A DNA stretch of 64,000 nucleotides from Ceratodon purpureus (Eukaryota; Streptophyta; Bryopsida; Pseudoditrichales; Ditrichaceae): positions 40,891,579-40,955,578 of the forward strand of contig CM026426.1 in assembly GCA_014871385.1 (NCBI GenBank), written 5' to 3'. Position 1 is the first letter of the stretch. Every line of letters begins with the position of its first letter. The translations under genes were made by a program, and so were the position numbers. The notes beneath the pieces are model-generated. The model saw only the letters and a list, made by a program, of their open reading frames with translations. It was not told the origin of the DNA and searched no databases. Of this stretch, positions 22,180 through 33,851 are shown piece by piece.

Positions 22180-23300
22180 CTACGGCGCACAGACACTCCA
22201 TGAGTTTCCTATTTCTGCCACCAAACTGTTGTTTAGATAACCTTGAGGAGCGCGTGACTGAACAACTGGATTCACGACGCCGGTGGAGGCCACAAGAAAC
22301 GCGATAAGGAACTCTGACATGATGCTGATGAGCTCAATGGTACAGGTCACTGTCCACCGCCATTCCCCATCCAAATCCAAGAGACATGCGACGTGCCTAA
22401 AGGGCAGAAGGTCCATACCTCGAATCGAGGCCCGCTCCACCTTCACCAGCCATGGCCGTAGCTCCTACAGACTGGCCGGTGCCTTGGGGGCTAAACCCAC
22501 AACCGCTCTCGTCCTCCTCGATGTTGCATTACGAACCTTTGGCATTTCACCTCAGAATTGGTTGTTGTTGCCGACCGTTTCAAGCTAGGCTGCAGAATTA
22601 TCACCCCAACGTCGTACTCTACCCCTACATACAGCACGGAATGGCGGAGACTGTATCACTCTGCTAAGACGCCACCCACAAACGAGCTGCAAAACAAAGA
22701 ATGGCCTCCTCGTATGCTCACGTGCTGTAACGTGATGAGAATCATCTACTTGTATCACTCAAATGAAGAGGATTCGCTGCGTGGGAGGACGGAGAAATCT
22801 TCGATGAAGACAAATGCTTTGACAAGGAATATCTTGGTTTCAACAGTACCATTATTATACACGAACTTTGAAATATTCCAGGAAGTTTTCAGACCTTGTT
22901 TCCTTGACATTTTGTGAAATTTGTTTTTCCTATAATTAATTACATAATCCTATGCAAGAATTACTTGTTTGATCTAAAAAACGTAACGCTCGAACATTGT
23001 ATCTAGATCCAACCCTAAACCACATCTAACGGAATGTATGCATGACGTCATCATAACATCAGCCCTAATTTGTACCTCTTAAAAGAAACATAATAACTGA
23101 AGCAATTTTAACCCTGAAATCCACGGAATTACATACCTTTTCTAAAAAAAGTAACCAAAAAATGCCTTATTTTAGTATTTTTCCGAGGTTATAGGGTACA
23201 CTTTACTATTGAAAATATGGTTAAAGGTCCATTCTCTGCTCTCCATTTTCTGCTCTCCGCTCTCCGCTCGCCGATCACCGCTCGCATGCTAACTTTCCCC
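22180..23300. repeat. Right arm of the Mutator-like element, shared with 1454-2548
   Basis: This arm is homologous in the same orientation to 1454-2548. It includes the outer terminal repeat (23222-23300). The shared arm contains short frames on both strands, none of which has a recognisable domain. Sharing the whole arm between two elements shows that they belong to one family and shows how much of the end is family-specific. Confidence 0.8.
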
Positions 23301-23309
23301 ATGTTGGTC
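23301..23309 (+). repeat. 9-bp target site duplication, right copy
   Basis: ATGTTGGTC, identical to 5532-5540. The next base, 23310, starts the codon that continues the gypsy protease. Confidence 0.9.
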
Positions 23310-23599
23310 GGAGGAGTCTCATGTTACATAACCTTTCTTGTCGTGTCAACACACTCATACGACATGCTCTTGGAATATGACTTTTTGCGGAAGAGGGGTG
23401 CAGCAATAGATTTTGAGCATCCGCTCATACGGTTACGGCGAGGCCCAGGGGAAGATAAACAAGTGCTACCATTGAACGAAGTGCGTTAGTTGACGGAGAT
23501 GGACGAAAGTTGTGCACAAAATATGGACCCTGATGCAGGAGCCATGTGTCACTTGCGGAGCACCAGTGAGGGAATTTTGTGTGTGGAAATACATGTTAA
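23310..23599 (+). pseudogene. First retropepsin domain, C-terminal part, and linker
   Basis: The frame continues from 5540: GGVSCYITFLVVSTHSYDML, then LEYDFLRKRGAAIDFE. This is the C-terminal half of an aspartic protease, with the hydrophobic strand before the usual ILG(x)DFL motif. A TAG stops it at 23487-23489, and the same frame continues (LCVEIHV) to the TTAA at 23596-23599, where the piggyBac element sits. The next in-frame codons are at 35878. Confidence 0.87.
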
Positions 23600-23659
23600 C
23601 CCCTTTAAGCTGTTTGGTGCTGGTTGAGTGAACAGTACATTCTATATTCTGAAGCCACC

Positions 23660-24990
23660 TCCTTGTACAACAGTGCATTGCGGGAGTTGGGTGTTTGTTT
23701 TTTATTCTTTTTATTTTTTAAACTGGTGGCTCTTGAAGTGTGCAAGAGAAGTGTCAAAAAAAATTCCAAAAATGCCATACGAATAATTTTATAGAAATTC
23801 TAGAGTCCGAGGGGGGTGCAATCTGCGAAAATTTGATAATACAGTAGGTGAAGAGTACATAAGTACGTGCGACAGTGGCCAGTGACAAAGTCTGACGTTG
23901 TTCTCGAGGGCAGGGTGATCCACTGTAGTAAGTGCCTGGTTTAGGGGAGTAACCGGTAGAACCGGTTGCCGAGTGAGTCAGAGAGGAGTGGGCAGAGTCT
24001 GACCAATGGAACCACGAGCACGGTAAAGGGTGGAACTTCTGGCGGGGTGTCATGGGACACATGACAGTGCAACCGTCTTCTTCGGCATTGGGAGGTTGGG
24101 CAGAAGGGGAAGGGGTTGTCACAGAACTCATAACTAGGAAAAATTCAAAGAATTCTAGAAATTGAAAGTTCGAGAGACTGAGGGGGGTTAGAACACCAAT
24201 TCAAAGAAAGAGTTACAAACTGGAATCAAACCCCTGGAAGAAGAGTAGGGGTTTAGGGTGTGGCATGAGTTCAGATCAAAACGATAGTATCCAACCCACA
24301 AAAGCCATCGCCAAATCTAACCTACGAGGAACACTGAACCAAAACCCGACCAGACAATCACAAGACGTCTATCCCCAGTACTCGGAATCACAACACCAAG
24401 AATAAAACCAGCAGAAAAGACAAAGATCAAGAACCTAGGCAACGCCCAAATTGTAAAACAAAAACCAAAGAAGAAAACCACTAATCTCTTACAACAAACT
24501 AGCACACGTGAACTCACGAACACAACTCCAGATAAACACAAACCGAAACCGCAAGGCACTACCTTCAACACCACACCGAAAAAACAAGAAGCTAGACATA
24601 ATTCCAGATCAAAAAACCAGGCAAGATTCAAAACTCTAGAAACTCACAACATACTGTCGCAAAAATGAACTCACCATCACTACTTCACTGCCCTACATCT
24701 ACAACCCACAGGACAGTACAAGAGTCTAAATGAATTCAGATCAAAATGAAAGTATGTGACAGTGCATGGAGTTAGCCGAAAACAAAAGTAAAATTCAGAA
24801 TGCAACATGTTGCACCAAGCTTACACAGTCAAAAGAAGCATCCTGAGAGTTCAAATTGTCTGCGCTACCAAAATGAAAAAACAACAAAACCTTGCGGTGT
24901 CAAGTCTGAGAACACAGCTATAAGGACGGTGTCTCGAGTAACATAGCATGGGAAAAAAGGAATATGTACAGGGAAGGAAATCCAACACGC
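23660..24990. other. piggyBac left interior, no recognised gene
   Basis: Two modest ORFs (23754-24131 and 24317-24631, both minus) have no family signature. A,C-rich stretches near 24250-24660 read as low-complexity sequence. I see no promoter or RNA gene that I can defend. Confidence 0.35.
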
Positions 24991-24994
24991 CACT

Positions 24995-26182
24995 CTACTT
25001 GGAGTTGCTAATGGTCACCAGGAAACCACATGGGCCCCTCTTCAAAAAATTCACCGTGTCCCCTAGCTTCAACTTGTTGAGCATGCAGAATTCGAACCAG
25101 CCTGAACTGAAGAAGCAGAAGCTTTGCCGCCCTGTCTCGTGGAGTGCACTCTTCACGCAGCTTTCCTTCAGAGGGCCTTCGAGTATATAGACTTGTCCAT
25201 TGAACTTCTCTTTGCCGTGTTGCCTCCAATACAGTGTTGGGATGTCTTGTGTAGAAGACAGCCCAAGAGAGTGAATGTTAGAGTAGGCTAACTGTACAGT
25301 TACTCCGGCAAACAGGGGAGAGGGGACGAGGGGGCAAGGCAATGGCATCAGATGCATACAATAAAAAAAAATAAAAACACAGAGAAATGTGGGACAGATG
25401 CTTACAATTCGAGCGCATTTGTTGGGGCAAACATGTGAAGCACGGAGAGTCTTTTGGAACTGCACAGACGGCCTGAACGGGCGTGATGGACCAGCACCAT
25501 CGTTAAGGGCTGTGGGGGTCTTGTGGCCTACCTTCTTTTTTGGGCTCCGCTTGTGGATGGTGGCGACAAGGCAGTTCCCATTCACCCACTCTAGGATCAG
25601 TAGGTCGCCGATGCCGATCTTCTGGTCCGCACAGAATTTCCCAAACCCCAGGCCGATGCTGTAAGCCAAGAGCTTGGATCACGATGCTGAGCCCACGCGC
25701 CGAAGTTTCACGGGCCACTCGACTGGCTTGGTGATGGAGGTAACTAGGGCGATGTCAAGAGTCTCGGGCCAGCCGCACTTGGAGGTGAACAACTTTGGGA
25801 CCGCCTGCACCAACATTGACCATCCATCCCGCAAATCAGAGCCAGATGGGAACCAAGCGAAAATTGCAGCAAAATCTGCGATCACGAAGGTGGACAAAAG
25901 GCTTACCAGGACGCGAAGGTCGTTGCGTGACTCGATGCGTTGGGCGAAGTGTAAGGCGCGGCATTCTTTGAGCTCCCAAATCACCTGGTCCTGCAGGTTA
26001 TCCAACACCTCCCCTCCTTCGATGTCAGCCATGGCGAATTTGAGATAGAAACAGAGTTGAGCAGGGAACGGGAGGAGTAAGATGGAGGAGAGACACAGAG
26101 GGGGGCGATGCATGCAACAAGCGAGGAAGGTAATGGGGGGACACACGGACCGGGAGAGGGGATTCAATATAAACCTACACAC
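24995..26182 (-). pseudogene. Captured B3 DNA-binding domain gene (two B3 domains, broken)
   Basis: A minus-strand frame starts near MADIEGGEVLDNL. It reaches a B3 start (VPKLFTSKCGWPETLDIALV, then EWPVKLRR), meets a TGA at 25679-25681, and continues in the same frame as GLGFGKFCADQKIGIGDLLI, the end of that B3 domain. After a likely intron (donor GTAAGC near 25407, acceptor near 25300) a second B3 segment reads GWFEFCMLNKLKLGDTVNF. B3 proteins are plant transcription factors of the ARF/VRN1/REM type. The single TGA may come from CGA by one C-to-T change. Its place inside a piggyBac suggests capture. Confidence 0.65.
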
Positions 26183-26478
26183 TCACAGCATTCATTGACT
26201 GTGCTCAGAACGGCAGTAAACGTCTCTTGCGAAGCCATGTAGGAAGACAATGCATCATGATGATGTATGACTTCGCTTGGATTAGGATTATCACCTTGTC
26301 TGTAGCGTTGTGCTAAGTCACCTAGCCGGAGAAGCACAGTAGCCTTACCAGTAGGGCAATAGCAGCTGCATACCCAAGTCTTCTCCAAGTTTTCAAATTC
26401 ACCTTTAGCACGAATCACCTCACTTTCAGCAGTTTCCCAATGAAGCCGCTTACGTTGAACCACGCTTGCAAAAACCAT
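26164..26478 (-). pseudogene. Exon-like helical segment of an unrecognised gene
   Basis: About 90 codons, helical in character (ETAESEVIRAKGEFENLEKT, then DALSSYMASQETFTAVLSTV). Together with minus-strand exon-like pieces at 26757-26843 and 30506-30941 it may be one gene cut by the TG...CA element. A TPR-rich protein such as separase is possible, but I could not confirm this from motifs. Confidence 0.35.
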
Positions 26479-26756
26479 AATGATTAGTAAATAAACTTTC
26501 CATATGGCAGAAAGTCAACGTAACAGAAAAAAGTGACAACCAATTTTATTGGTTCACGTGAGAGGAATCAAACTAGACAAAGTTGATAGAAAATCACCAA
26601 GGCATGAATGAGCAAGCTAACAAAAGAGATCTACAAGGAGGTACGTATCAAAGCTATCAAGTACATAAACATACATTGCGCATTTCTAGTGAAAGAAGAA
26701 TACACCACAAAAAACTCATTGCTAAGACAAAAATGGAAAGAGATCTTACCCAAGCA

Positions 26757-26843
26757 AGATTTAAAGGCAACTCGCGCCAACGGCAGATTGTGAGCCGAAG
26801 TGACGAAGTAACCCTCGGAAAAACTGGCATGTCCATCATCCAC
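26757..26843 (-). pseudogene. Exon segment interrupted by the TG...CA element
   Basis: The minus-strand reading SEGYFVTSAHNLPLARVAFK ends in a good donor (G|GTAAGATC near 26757). Its upstream side is the duplicated target TCCAC of the 3.5-kb insertion. Joining across the insertion gives an ATG-containing frame on the far side (30365-30390). So the insertion probably fell in or just before an exon of a captured gene. Confidence 0.45.
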
Positions 26844-29800
26844 TGTGGAAAGTGATTTCCACGGTTGGCACACCGGAATACTAATTCCGGTAGAAAAAAA
26901 ATGATAAAAATTAAAAATTTGTGTTAGGAACACGGAAGTATTACTTAGAAAAGTGTAACAACCGGTTAAGACGGTTGGCTGAAGGAATAAGGAAACCGGA
27001 AGAGCATCCGGGTGAGATCCGGTCGTCGGAAGTCGAAGGAGAGGAAGCACCGTCCCTGAGACGGAACCCTGACCCAGCGGACTTAGGGTAAGAGCCGGAG
27101 GGTGCGATTCACGCGGGAAAAGTGGCTGCGACCATTAAAGCGCCGCCGGCTGCGACCGTTCAATGATGAAAGGCTACGACCGTCCGTCATGATGAGCTAC
27201 GAACGGATGGGAGTAAGTGCAGGTATAAAAGGAGGAAGAGCAACCGTGCTCCTCCTTTCTTTTGTCATTTTGTGGAGCGCTGGATCCTTGTGTTCCTCGG
27301 CGGAGTGCGCAATTAGGGTTGTGACGGTAGGAGAGAGACGGTGAGACGGAAGTGTTTCCGTTAGTCGAGGGATTGTGGTGAGGAACGTGCGTGCAGGTGC
27401 TACCGGAGTGACAGTGAGGAGGATTTAGCAAGATGGGTAGAAAGGGGAAAGAGTCGGCGGAGGAGGGACCGTTGTTGAAGGTACAACGGGTCATGCCGTT
27501 GATGACGGTAGACGACGGAGAGTGGGAGCTCCTCCGGACCGCCTTAGAGGTCATGGGCTGTGAGTTACTATTGGACAAGGCGTGGGGTTGGAGACAGTCC
27601 CTTCCGGCACATGAGATTGTCGTCAAGAACCCCGACAATCGTGGAACCATCCGGGGAGAGCCGGAGCAGTGGACGGCACAGGACTGGAGGGATGCGTACG
27701 GCTTCACCAACGTTGGGGAGGTTTCGGTACCGGAGGCTCGGGATTTCGTGTGGAATTATATCATGGGGTCCGGAGACAAGAGGGAAGGGTGGGACCTGGA
27801 CGACATCAAGGATGCGAAAGCCCGGAGGGTGGTAGGGTTTATGAACCCTATTTTCCATCTGGAAAAGCCCAAACGGATCACCATCAAATGGGCGTCTATT
27901 TTCCTCGGAGCCATGGACGGTGAGATCTCCGTCGACTGGGGTCTCATGATAAAGACGATAGTCGACCGGCAGGTAGCCAACCTCCGGAAGACCAAGAAGC
28001 AGGCCACCTGCCTTCCGTCTTTCCTCGTCCACCTCTACCGTCACCGGGGACTGTTGAACCCTAAGGAGATCCTGGAGTATGACGAACTGAAGAGCATGCA
28101 AAGGTACGCTGAACCGGAAGAGGTGTCTGATCAGGAGGATGATGACGACTGTATGGAGGTCTCACCCACGCCGGCTAAGAAACCCCGTCCCAGCCCGGAG
28201 AAGGGACAGCCGTCCGGATCACCTCGGACTCCCACCCCGACCAAGCGGAACCTGAACACGGACGTCCTCAAACCCACCGGACCACTGGACCACACCGGGG
28301 ACCCGTGCCAAGACTTAGTCAACCTTTTGGAGCAGGTGTCGGCGTATGCCCAGTTCCTACAGTCAACTAGGCAACTGGAGGGCCGGTTGGCGAAGGAGGT
28401 GGTTTCACTTACTGGCACGAACCGGTTGGAAGACAGCCTGGTTATCCTTCGCAAGCACCGGGACCTAGCCAGTCTACAGGCCAAGCACATTGACCAGATG
28501 GAGCAGTACCGGGAGAGGATCAACAAGCTCGAGCAGGAGGTGCATGATGCCCAAAAGGACTTCAATGACGCCCGTGACCGGGCAACTCATGCCATCCAGT
28601 CGGTTGTAGAGGTCAAGGCCACCTTAGCCCTTCCGGTGGATGTGGCCAATCAGTGCGCCGTCTACCAAGCCTTCTTGACCCGCCAACCGGATCCGGCTCG
28701 GAAGTTGATCGTGAAATTCATGCACGACCGGACGTAGGTGATGAGGGACACTTGGTTGCAGATGAGACACTTCGTGGAGATCATCAGTGCCGGAAAGGAT
28801 GGTCCCTCAAGACCACCAGAGCCACCGGCAGATCGAGAGGAGTCGAGACCATCGGCACCAACCATGGGACCGACACAGGTACTACCTTTAGCCTCCCCGG
28901 TACAGTCGACCATCCGGCCAGTGCAACCGGAGCCTGGACAACCGTTGGAGGATCCTCTTCCGGACACCTTGGACAGTTTGCACAATCTGCCCAACCCGGC
29001 TGGACTTGAGACTGTCAACCCCGAGAACATCTCTTTGGAGGCGGCCCATGGTCCACCACCGGAAGACTTTGTTCCGGTACAGGGATCTCCGGAACATAAC
29101 CAGGTGGATCTCGACGTAACTCCGGTGGCTGCACAATCTCCCTCCCCGACGGTCCAGGCAGGACGAGCCAGGAAGGCCATCGACCAGCCGGCAGCTGATA
29201 CCCCAGAAGAAGGCCCCTCGCTGAAGAGGCTGAAGAAGGGAGCACAGAAGAAGGAACGACCGGATGGAACCCGGCACAGCCCACGGTTCGATAAGAACAA
29301 GGAGTAGAAGTTAGGATAAGGACCGGATAAAATGGCAGCGACTAACGATGGGGCTCAAGTACACCCGGCTGTCAATCCGGATAGATAGCGGCAGTAACTA
29401 GGAATAGAAGGCGGCCACCGGTCCGGGATTCCCGGATCCAAGATCCGGAAATTCTGGATCTCGGTGGGCCACTTGGTCACTTTAGGATCAATAGGTTTTA
29501 GTATTTAAGCTGGACGTTTTCCCAAGGCCGCGGCCTTGTTTTGTACGCCGTTTTGTTGTTGCAATTGAGAATATACTTTTGGATTTGTTGTGTCGACCGG
29601 CTGCTGACGGGTCAGTTGCCGTATGGTTTGCTGGTACTATTATCTTCAGTAGTGTTCCGGAGGAGTGTTGAACAGTGGGATAATCTGGAGAGCGCCCGGA
29701 GAGACTGGGGAGGTGTCAAGCGTCGAGTGTTGACGGTTTCCAGTCCCGGAAGGAGCCTGGAGGGGAGGAAAGACGTACTGCAGCAGGGCTGGTAGTCTTA

Positions 29801-30364
29801 AGGACACGGAGGGCCGTGTGTACACCGGGATCCGGAAACGGACCGGTCGCTTCCTGTAGATGGGATAAAAGCCGGATTTCCTACTGCGAACCAATCCGGA
29901 AGGGAGATGATAGAGTTAGGATACCGTACAACCGTAAGGTGATGTCGTTGTAGTATGATTTCCGTATCCATAACCGGCACTGAGTAGCTATCCGGACCGG
30001 TACCTAGCCATACGGAAAAATTATTACTCCACTCTCCGGGTGGTAGATAGGAACAGTGGGGTGTCCAGCCACTTTAAGTCACAGGACGGTGGAGAATCCA
30101 GCCACTTAAAAGGATAGACGGATCAGTGGGAACCGGCCACTAGTCTAAAAAGCCGGAAAATAGGAACGAGGCAAAAACCACCGGACTAGGCCGACCGATC
30201 GTGAGACGGAAGACGGTTGGATTCGGGTGGTGATTTCCGTTAGGATCTAAAAGGAGGAAAACTATAGGTCTTCGTGGGAACGAACACGGAGTGGTTTACT
30301 TTGGAGGGTATTTAGAGTGAATTAAGTGCCTTCCGGAGGAATACGGTTACCACGTCGTGCTACA
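26844..30364 (+). mobile_element. TG...CA element with 5-bp duplication; long solo LTR or LTR-element derivative
   Basis: The element starts TGTGGAAAGTG and ends CGTGCTACA. It is flanked by TCCAC on both sides (26839-26843 and 30365-30369), the signature of LTR integration. No terminal direct repeat is seen inside, so the whole 3,521 bp may be one solo LTR carrying a gene, or a derivative that lost an LTR. It is extremely rich in CCGG and CCGGA/TCCGG words, unlike its surroundings. A TATA-like TATAAAAG lies at 27224-27231, about 200 bp before the ORF. Confidence 0.68.
27433..29307 (+). CDS. Large ORF of the TG...CA element, unrecognised coiled-coil protein
   Basis: ATG at 27433 opens 434 codons. 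A TAG at 28735-28737 is followed directly, in the same frame, by 189 more codons, giving 624 if read through or if TAG replaced CAG. The N-terminal about 210 residues look globular (TAQDWRDAYGFTNVGEVSV, ITIKWASIFLGAMDGEISVD). An acidic and Pro-rich linker follows (QEDDDDCMEVSPTPAKKPRP). A helical coiled coil (about residues 290-400, HIDQMEQYRERINKLEQEVH) comes next, then a Pro-rich tail ending in a basic patch (RHSPRFDKNKE). I know no family. A gag-like or transposon-specific role is possible. Confidence 0.6.
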
Positions 30365-30505
30365 TCCACAGCCCCCATTTTTTCACTAACTACACCAATC
30401 TGCATCAAACTTTCAACATAATCACCAAAAACTCACCAAGGATTTGGCATTCACGTCCACTGGTTTTGAATTAGTTGAGAGCTTAGGCCATGCACGAGTT
30501 GCAAC

Positions 30506-30941
30506 TCAGTCCAGAATGTGTAGCTTGTCTGCTTTGTTCTTCTGATCGGCAGCTTCGATTTCAGCATCATCACTCTGAGAAACAGTAGTAGCATCTCCTT
30601 TGTACTTCGTATGGAACATACGCCTTAGAAGCCGAAGCCTAAGACTCAACGCCTCCTTCGCATATTTGCATGCAACCCTTTGCTTCCCTTCGTCCAATGC
30701 ATGCTTGGCCAATATTTGGAAAAGAGCTGCAACTTTGGAGACACATGGGCGATGATTTTGGGCTGCTCCGAAGTAAAGATAGAGCAATTTGCTCTACAGC
30801 GTCAAATGCCTCACAGCAAGTTCCTGTTGTGCTCACAATCGTAGTAGGACGCATAAAACGTAGTTGAGTATCTAGTAAACTGCCTGAACAGTTCCACCTG
30901 CACTCATCAGATACTACGAATCCTGCCATAACAGAGATCAA
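30506..30941 (-). pseudogene. Exon-like helical (TPR-like) segment of an unrecognised gene
   Basis: The minus-strand frame 30506-30787 reads KVAALFQILAKHALDEGKQR then YAKEALSLRLRLLRRMFHTK, an alpha-helical repeat-like pattern. The next-frame ORF to 30941 overlaps its upstream part. It is likely an exon of the same captured gene as 26164-26478 and 26757-26843, since the TG...CA element lies between. Separase is a guess only. Confidence 0.35.
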
Positions 30942-31930
30942 GTAACATTATTTGAAAAACATCTTACACTTAAAAACATAATGTTTAAATCTAAAACGAA
31001 AGCAAAAAGGTTTGCTACAATCATGTGAACAGTGCCATGCACTTGACGGGTACATCACCTTACGGGAAAACAAGCTGCGAGGCAATCAACTGATGGCCTA
31101 AACAGGCAGCAGGGAGAGGAGTGTAGAATCCAGCCACCGCTTGAACCCGTGCAACACACCAGAGTCCCAAACAGGGGAACCACCGAGCCAAGCTAGACTA
31201 TGCAACCCGCCCCTCTCCAAATTAAATCACAAAATGAGCACATCTCACCGAGACTTGTAGGGACCTGGAAGAACAACATGCTCAACGCCTAAACCAAATC
31301 GTGCGACTAAACATCAGATTCAGTTTGCAAAATCATCTTAGTCCATGCTTGTAAGCAACATCATGAAAGTAATAAACAAAGGTAAACATTGGTCCCAAAA
31401 AATTTATCCACCATCGCAAGGTTCCTAGATTCAGAAAAAAAACAGGTGGCCAAAGCAACAACATATCCTTCAAAAAAGGGGGATTCTATTAGACAGAAAA
31501 CAAAAAACAATGCGGGTGTCTAACTCCACCCAGGCTCGGTGGCCATGCATGGGCCACAACTATAGCATTCTGGACACTGCACGTCGGTATAGGTGGACTC
31601 CAGTGTGGTTGCAGGGGTGCACTATGAATACATTCGATGTAAAACTTCAAATCCGAAGAAGGGCAGAGGTAGTCCATGCTCAGGAGATCAGCCCGATGGC
31701 ATCCTTTAGTTTTAGCACGTGTGACGAGTTGCTGGAACAGCGTGAAGATGGTCATGGCTTTGGGGCGGTGTGCAGAAGGCGGCGCTTGTATCTCATCCCA
31801 TGCCGATCGAAGGAGGCGCCAACACCTGAACCCGGAACTCTCAAAACAGAGCATGCAACAAAAGAAAGCATTGGTTAGAGAATCACAAAAGCCGTGAGTG
31901 GACTAGGTGGTAACAGTCCTGGGGACACAT
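30942..31930. other. piggyBac interior without recognised gene
   Basis: Overlapping short ORFs on both strands around 31489-31897 give no family signature. Nothing else can be supported. Confidence 0.35.
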
Positions 31931-31949
31931 CTATTGATCCCCGCATGCG

Positions 31950-33704
31950 GAGCAGTGCCACCGTCCCACATGCCCACACTCAACACACCTACGGCGGAGA
32001 TTAGACTGCCAGAGGCAATGGGAGGGGGGGGGGGGGGAGGGGGGGCTTCTCGGTTTTACAGGGAGGCGAGTTGCTCTTTGAGGCCTCGCAGCTAGCCAGT
32101 CCTTGACCAAGCTCTTCCCCACTGCAATTTTGAATTGCATGTGGGACCTAACCCGCAACCCCAGAGTCTCTATCTGCGAGCAATAGACCACATACGCATT
32201 GACCATACTCTGATCCACAATAAAAAAAAAAACAGTTTGTGCCACCATTTGTGACTCTTCAACTGGGCTGAGTAATTGGCCCGAATGTGATCTGATACGT
32301 CCACTCCCCTCATGTATTCTTGGTATTGAGTGTGTATGGGAGAGGATGGTACCACCAGCTGCCCACGCATGCCCTTCATCTTGCGAAGCACACTCACACC
32401 CGGCTCCCAAGGGCTCGCAGCTGTGTTGAGGAGTGTGACAAGACACTTGTCTTGCCATGAGACCACCCCCATCTGCCTATGGTTGTGGGTGCAAATAAGC
32501 ATAGAACCCCAGACAAGGTTGTCGGTCTCTCGCCACAGTCCGTTGGGCAGGTTCTTACTTGTGCGGCGTAGCGTCCCAGTTGCCCACATGCCCAACACCA
32601 TAATCTCATGGAACAGGTTCACGCTTGCGAACAAGTTGTCCACGACCAGGCAATGCCATCGATGCTCAAGCCCGGCAATCATTCGGAGTACAACATGGTA
32701 TTCTAGTCCATGTGGCCCTAGACCCGTACCTTCTCCAAAATACACTTTGACGTTAGAAACAAACCGGGACTTTGAGCTAGCCAGTAGCCAACACTTGATT
32801 CCAAATCTGATAAAACAGTATTTTCCCTTGTAAGGGACCACACACTCGTCAACAGTAAGCTTGCGCTCTAGATTGTAAATCTGTTTTGAGACAGTGACGA
32901 ACATGTCAATCACCCAACGTGTCTTTGCTATCCGATCAAAGTGGACAGATCTCTCATCCCGCACAACCTCCCCGTTATTGACCAGATGCAGGCACCTCAG
33001 AATCTCCTCCCAGCAATCCCGGCTCATTACACTTGATATCAAACTACAGTAGATGAAGCCCTCTGACCGCATCCAATAGTGCGGAATAGAGGGCAATCTT
33101 TTCACCCCCATCAAAATGCAAATCCCGAGCCATGCACGGAGCTCAGAAACACACACATCCACCCACTTCGGACCTCCCTTCGTGTGTGGATCAGCTGCTC
33201 CTCCTCGACACTCTCTAGCGTACATGTTGGTCTCACAGACAATTCGACCAACGGTCTCTTCAGACCAGTCTAGGTAAAAGACATCCTCTGGCTGCGGCAA
33301 GGCCGACTTCCAGGTAAGCCTGAATCCAGGAGCTGGTCCACAAAAAGTGTCCTTGCTCCCCAAAAGGGAGACACTATCGCTGTTCCAGGACTCCGCCCTG
33401 TAGAAGCCTTGTAGCTGGTCCATGTTCAGCCGAAATGGGCGGAATGAGGCCTCGGACTGGCACCAATCCTCAAAGTCTGCACTCACCCTGAGCCGGGGGG
33501 CGGGGGGGGGGGGACATAATCAGCCCCCTCGTCCCCAAAGCTGTCCACACAGTCCTCAAAATCTGGTATCCACTCCTCGCCCGATGAGGCTGCATCCTCG
33601 GCCCGAGGCTCTGCCCTCGTTTCCGAGCCCTCCTGCACGTCACCGCCCGAATGCATATACTCAGGGAGGTTAGTGCTCACCTTAGGCAAAGTGCTTCGTG
33701 CCAT
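31950..33704 (-). pseudogene. piggyBac transposase (broken by two homopolymer frameshifts)
   Basis: The gene starts at MARSTLPKVS (33704) with an acidic N-terminus (EEWIPDFEDCVDSFGDEG). The DDE_Tnp_1_7 domain follows with its catalytic aspartates: KLTVDECVVPYKGKY, HCLVVDNLFASVNLF, and MRGVDVSDHIRANYS, then HKWWHKLFFF. A C-terminal Cys-rich finger (RRCVECGHVGRWHCSACGD) ends it. The frame breaks in a G/C run at 33495-33513 and again in the A/T run at 32221-32233. Both could be true decay or sequencing errors in homopolymers. The enzyme would cut and paste at TTAA. A run of about 22 G with two interruptions (32021-32045) lies in the tail. Confidence 0.9.
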
Positions 33705-33851
33705 GGAGTCTTGCGTTCCGGTTGCCCTGTCCTTCGGCTCAGATGGCTCTCTGTAATCGCTGATTGGTCACTCCCTGAACGTGCACTGACCTGCCGCAGT
33801 CTCCCCTACACCCTCCGCCTCACCGCCTACTCCACTCCCACTCCCTACCCC

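Larger units (their letters stand above)
5541..23300. mobile_element. Giant Mutator-like composite element carrying host gene fragments (Pack-MULE-like)
   Basis: The ends are inverted repeats made of GAGCGG/GAGAGC-type units: ATGCGAGCGGTG at 5554-5565 and its complement at 23277-23287. A perfect 9-bp duplication (ATGTTGGTC) flanks the element, and taking the element out rejoins the gypsy protease in frame. I find no transposase inside, so it is non-autonomous. Cargo in order: an interspersed repeat, an ARD fragment (minus), a TAD2 fragment (minus), a hairpin repeat array with a nested hAT, a PrxQ fragment (plus), a repeat, unknown ORFs, and a 1.1-kb right arm also found at 1454-2548. Introns are kept in the captured genes, so capture was from DNA. 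At 17.8 kb it is very large for this class. Confidence 0.85.

Noticed and set aside
26164..30941. Calling the helical exons separase
   Set aside because: Only a general TPR-like pattern supports it; no catalytic His/Cys segment is in the window.
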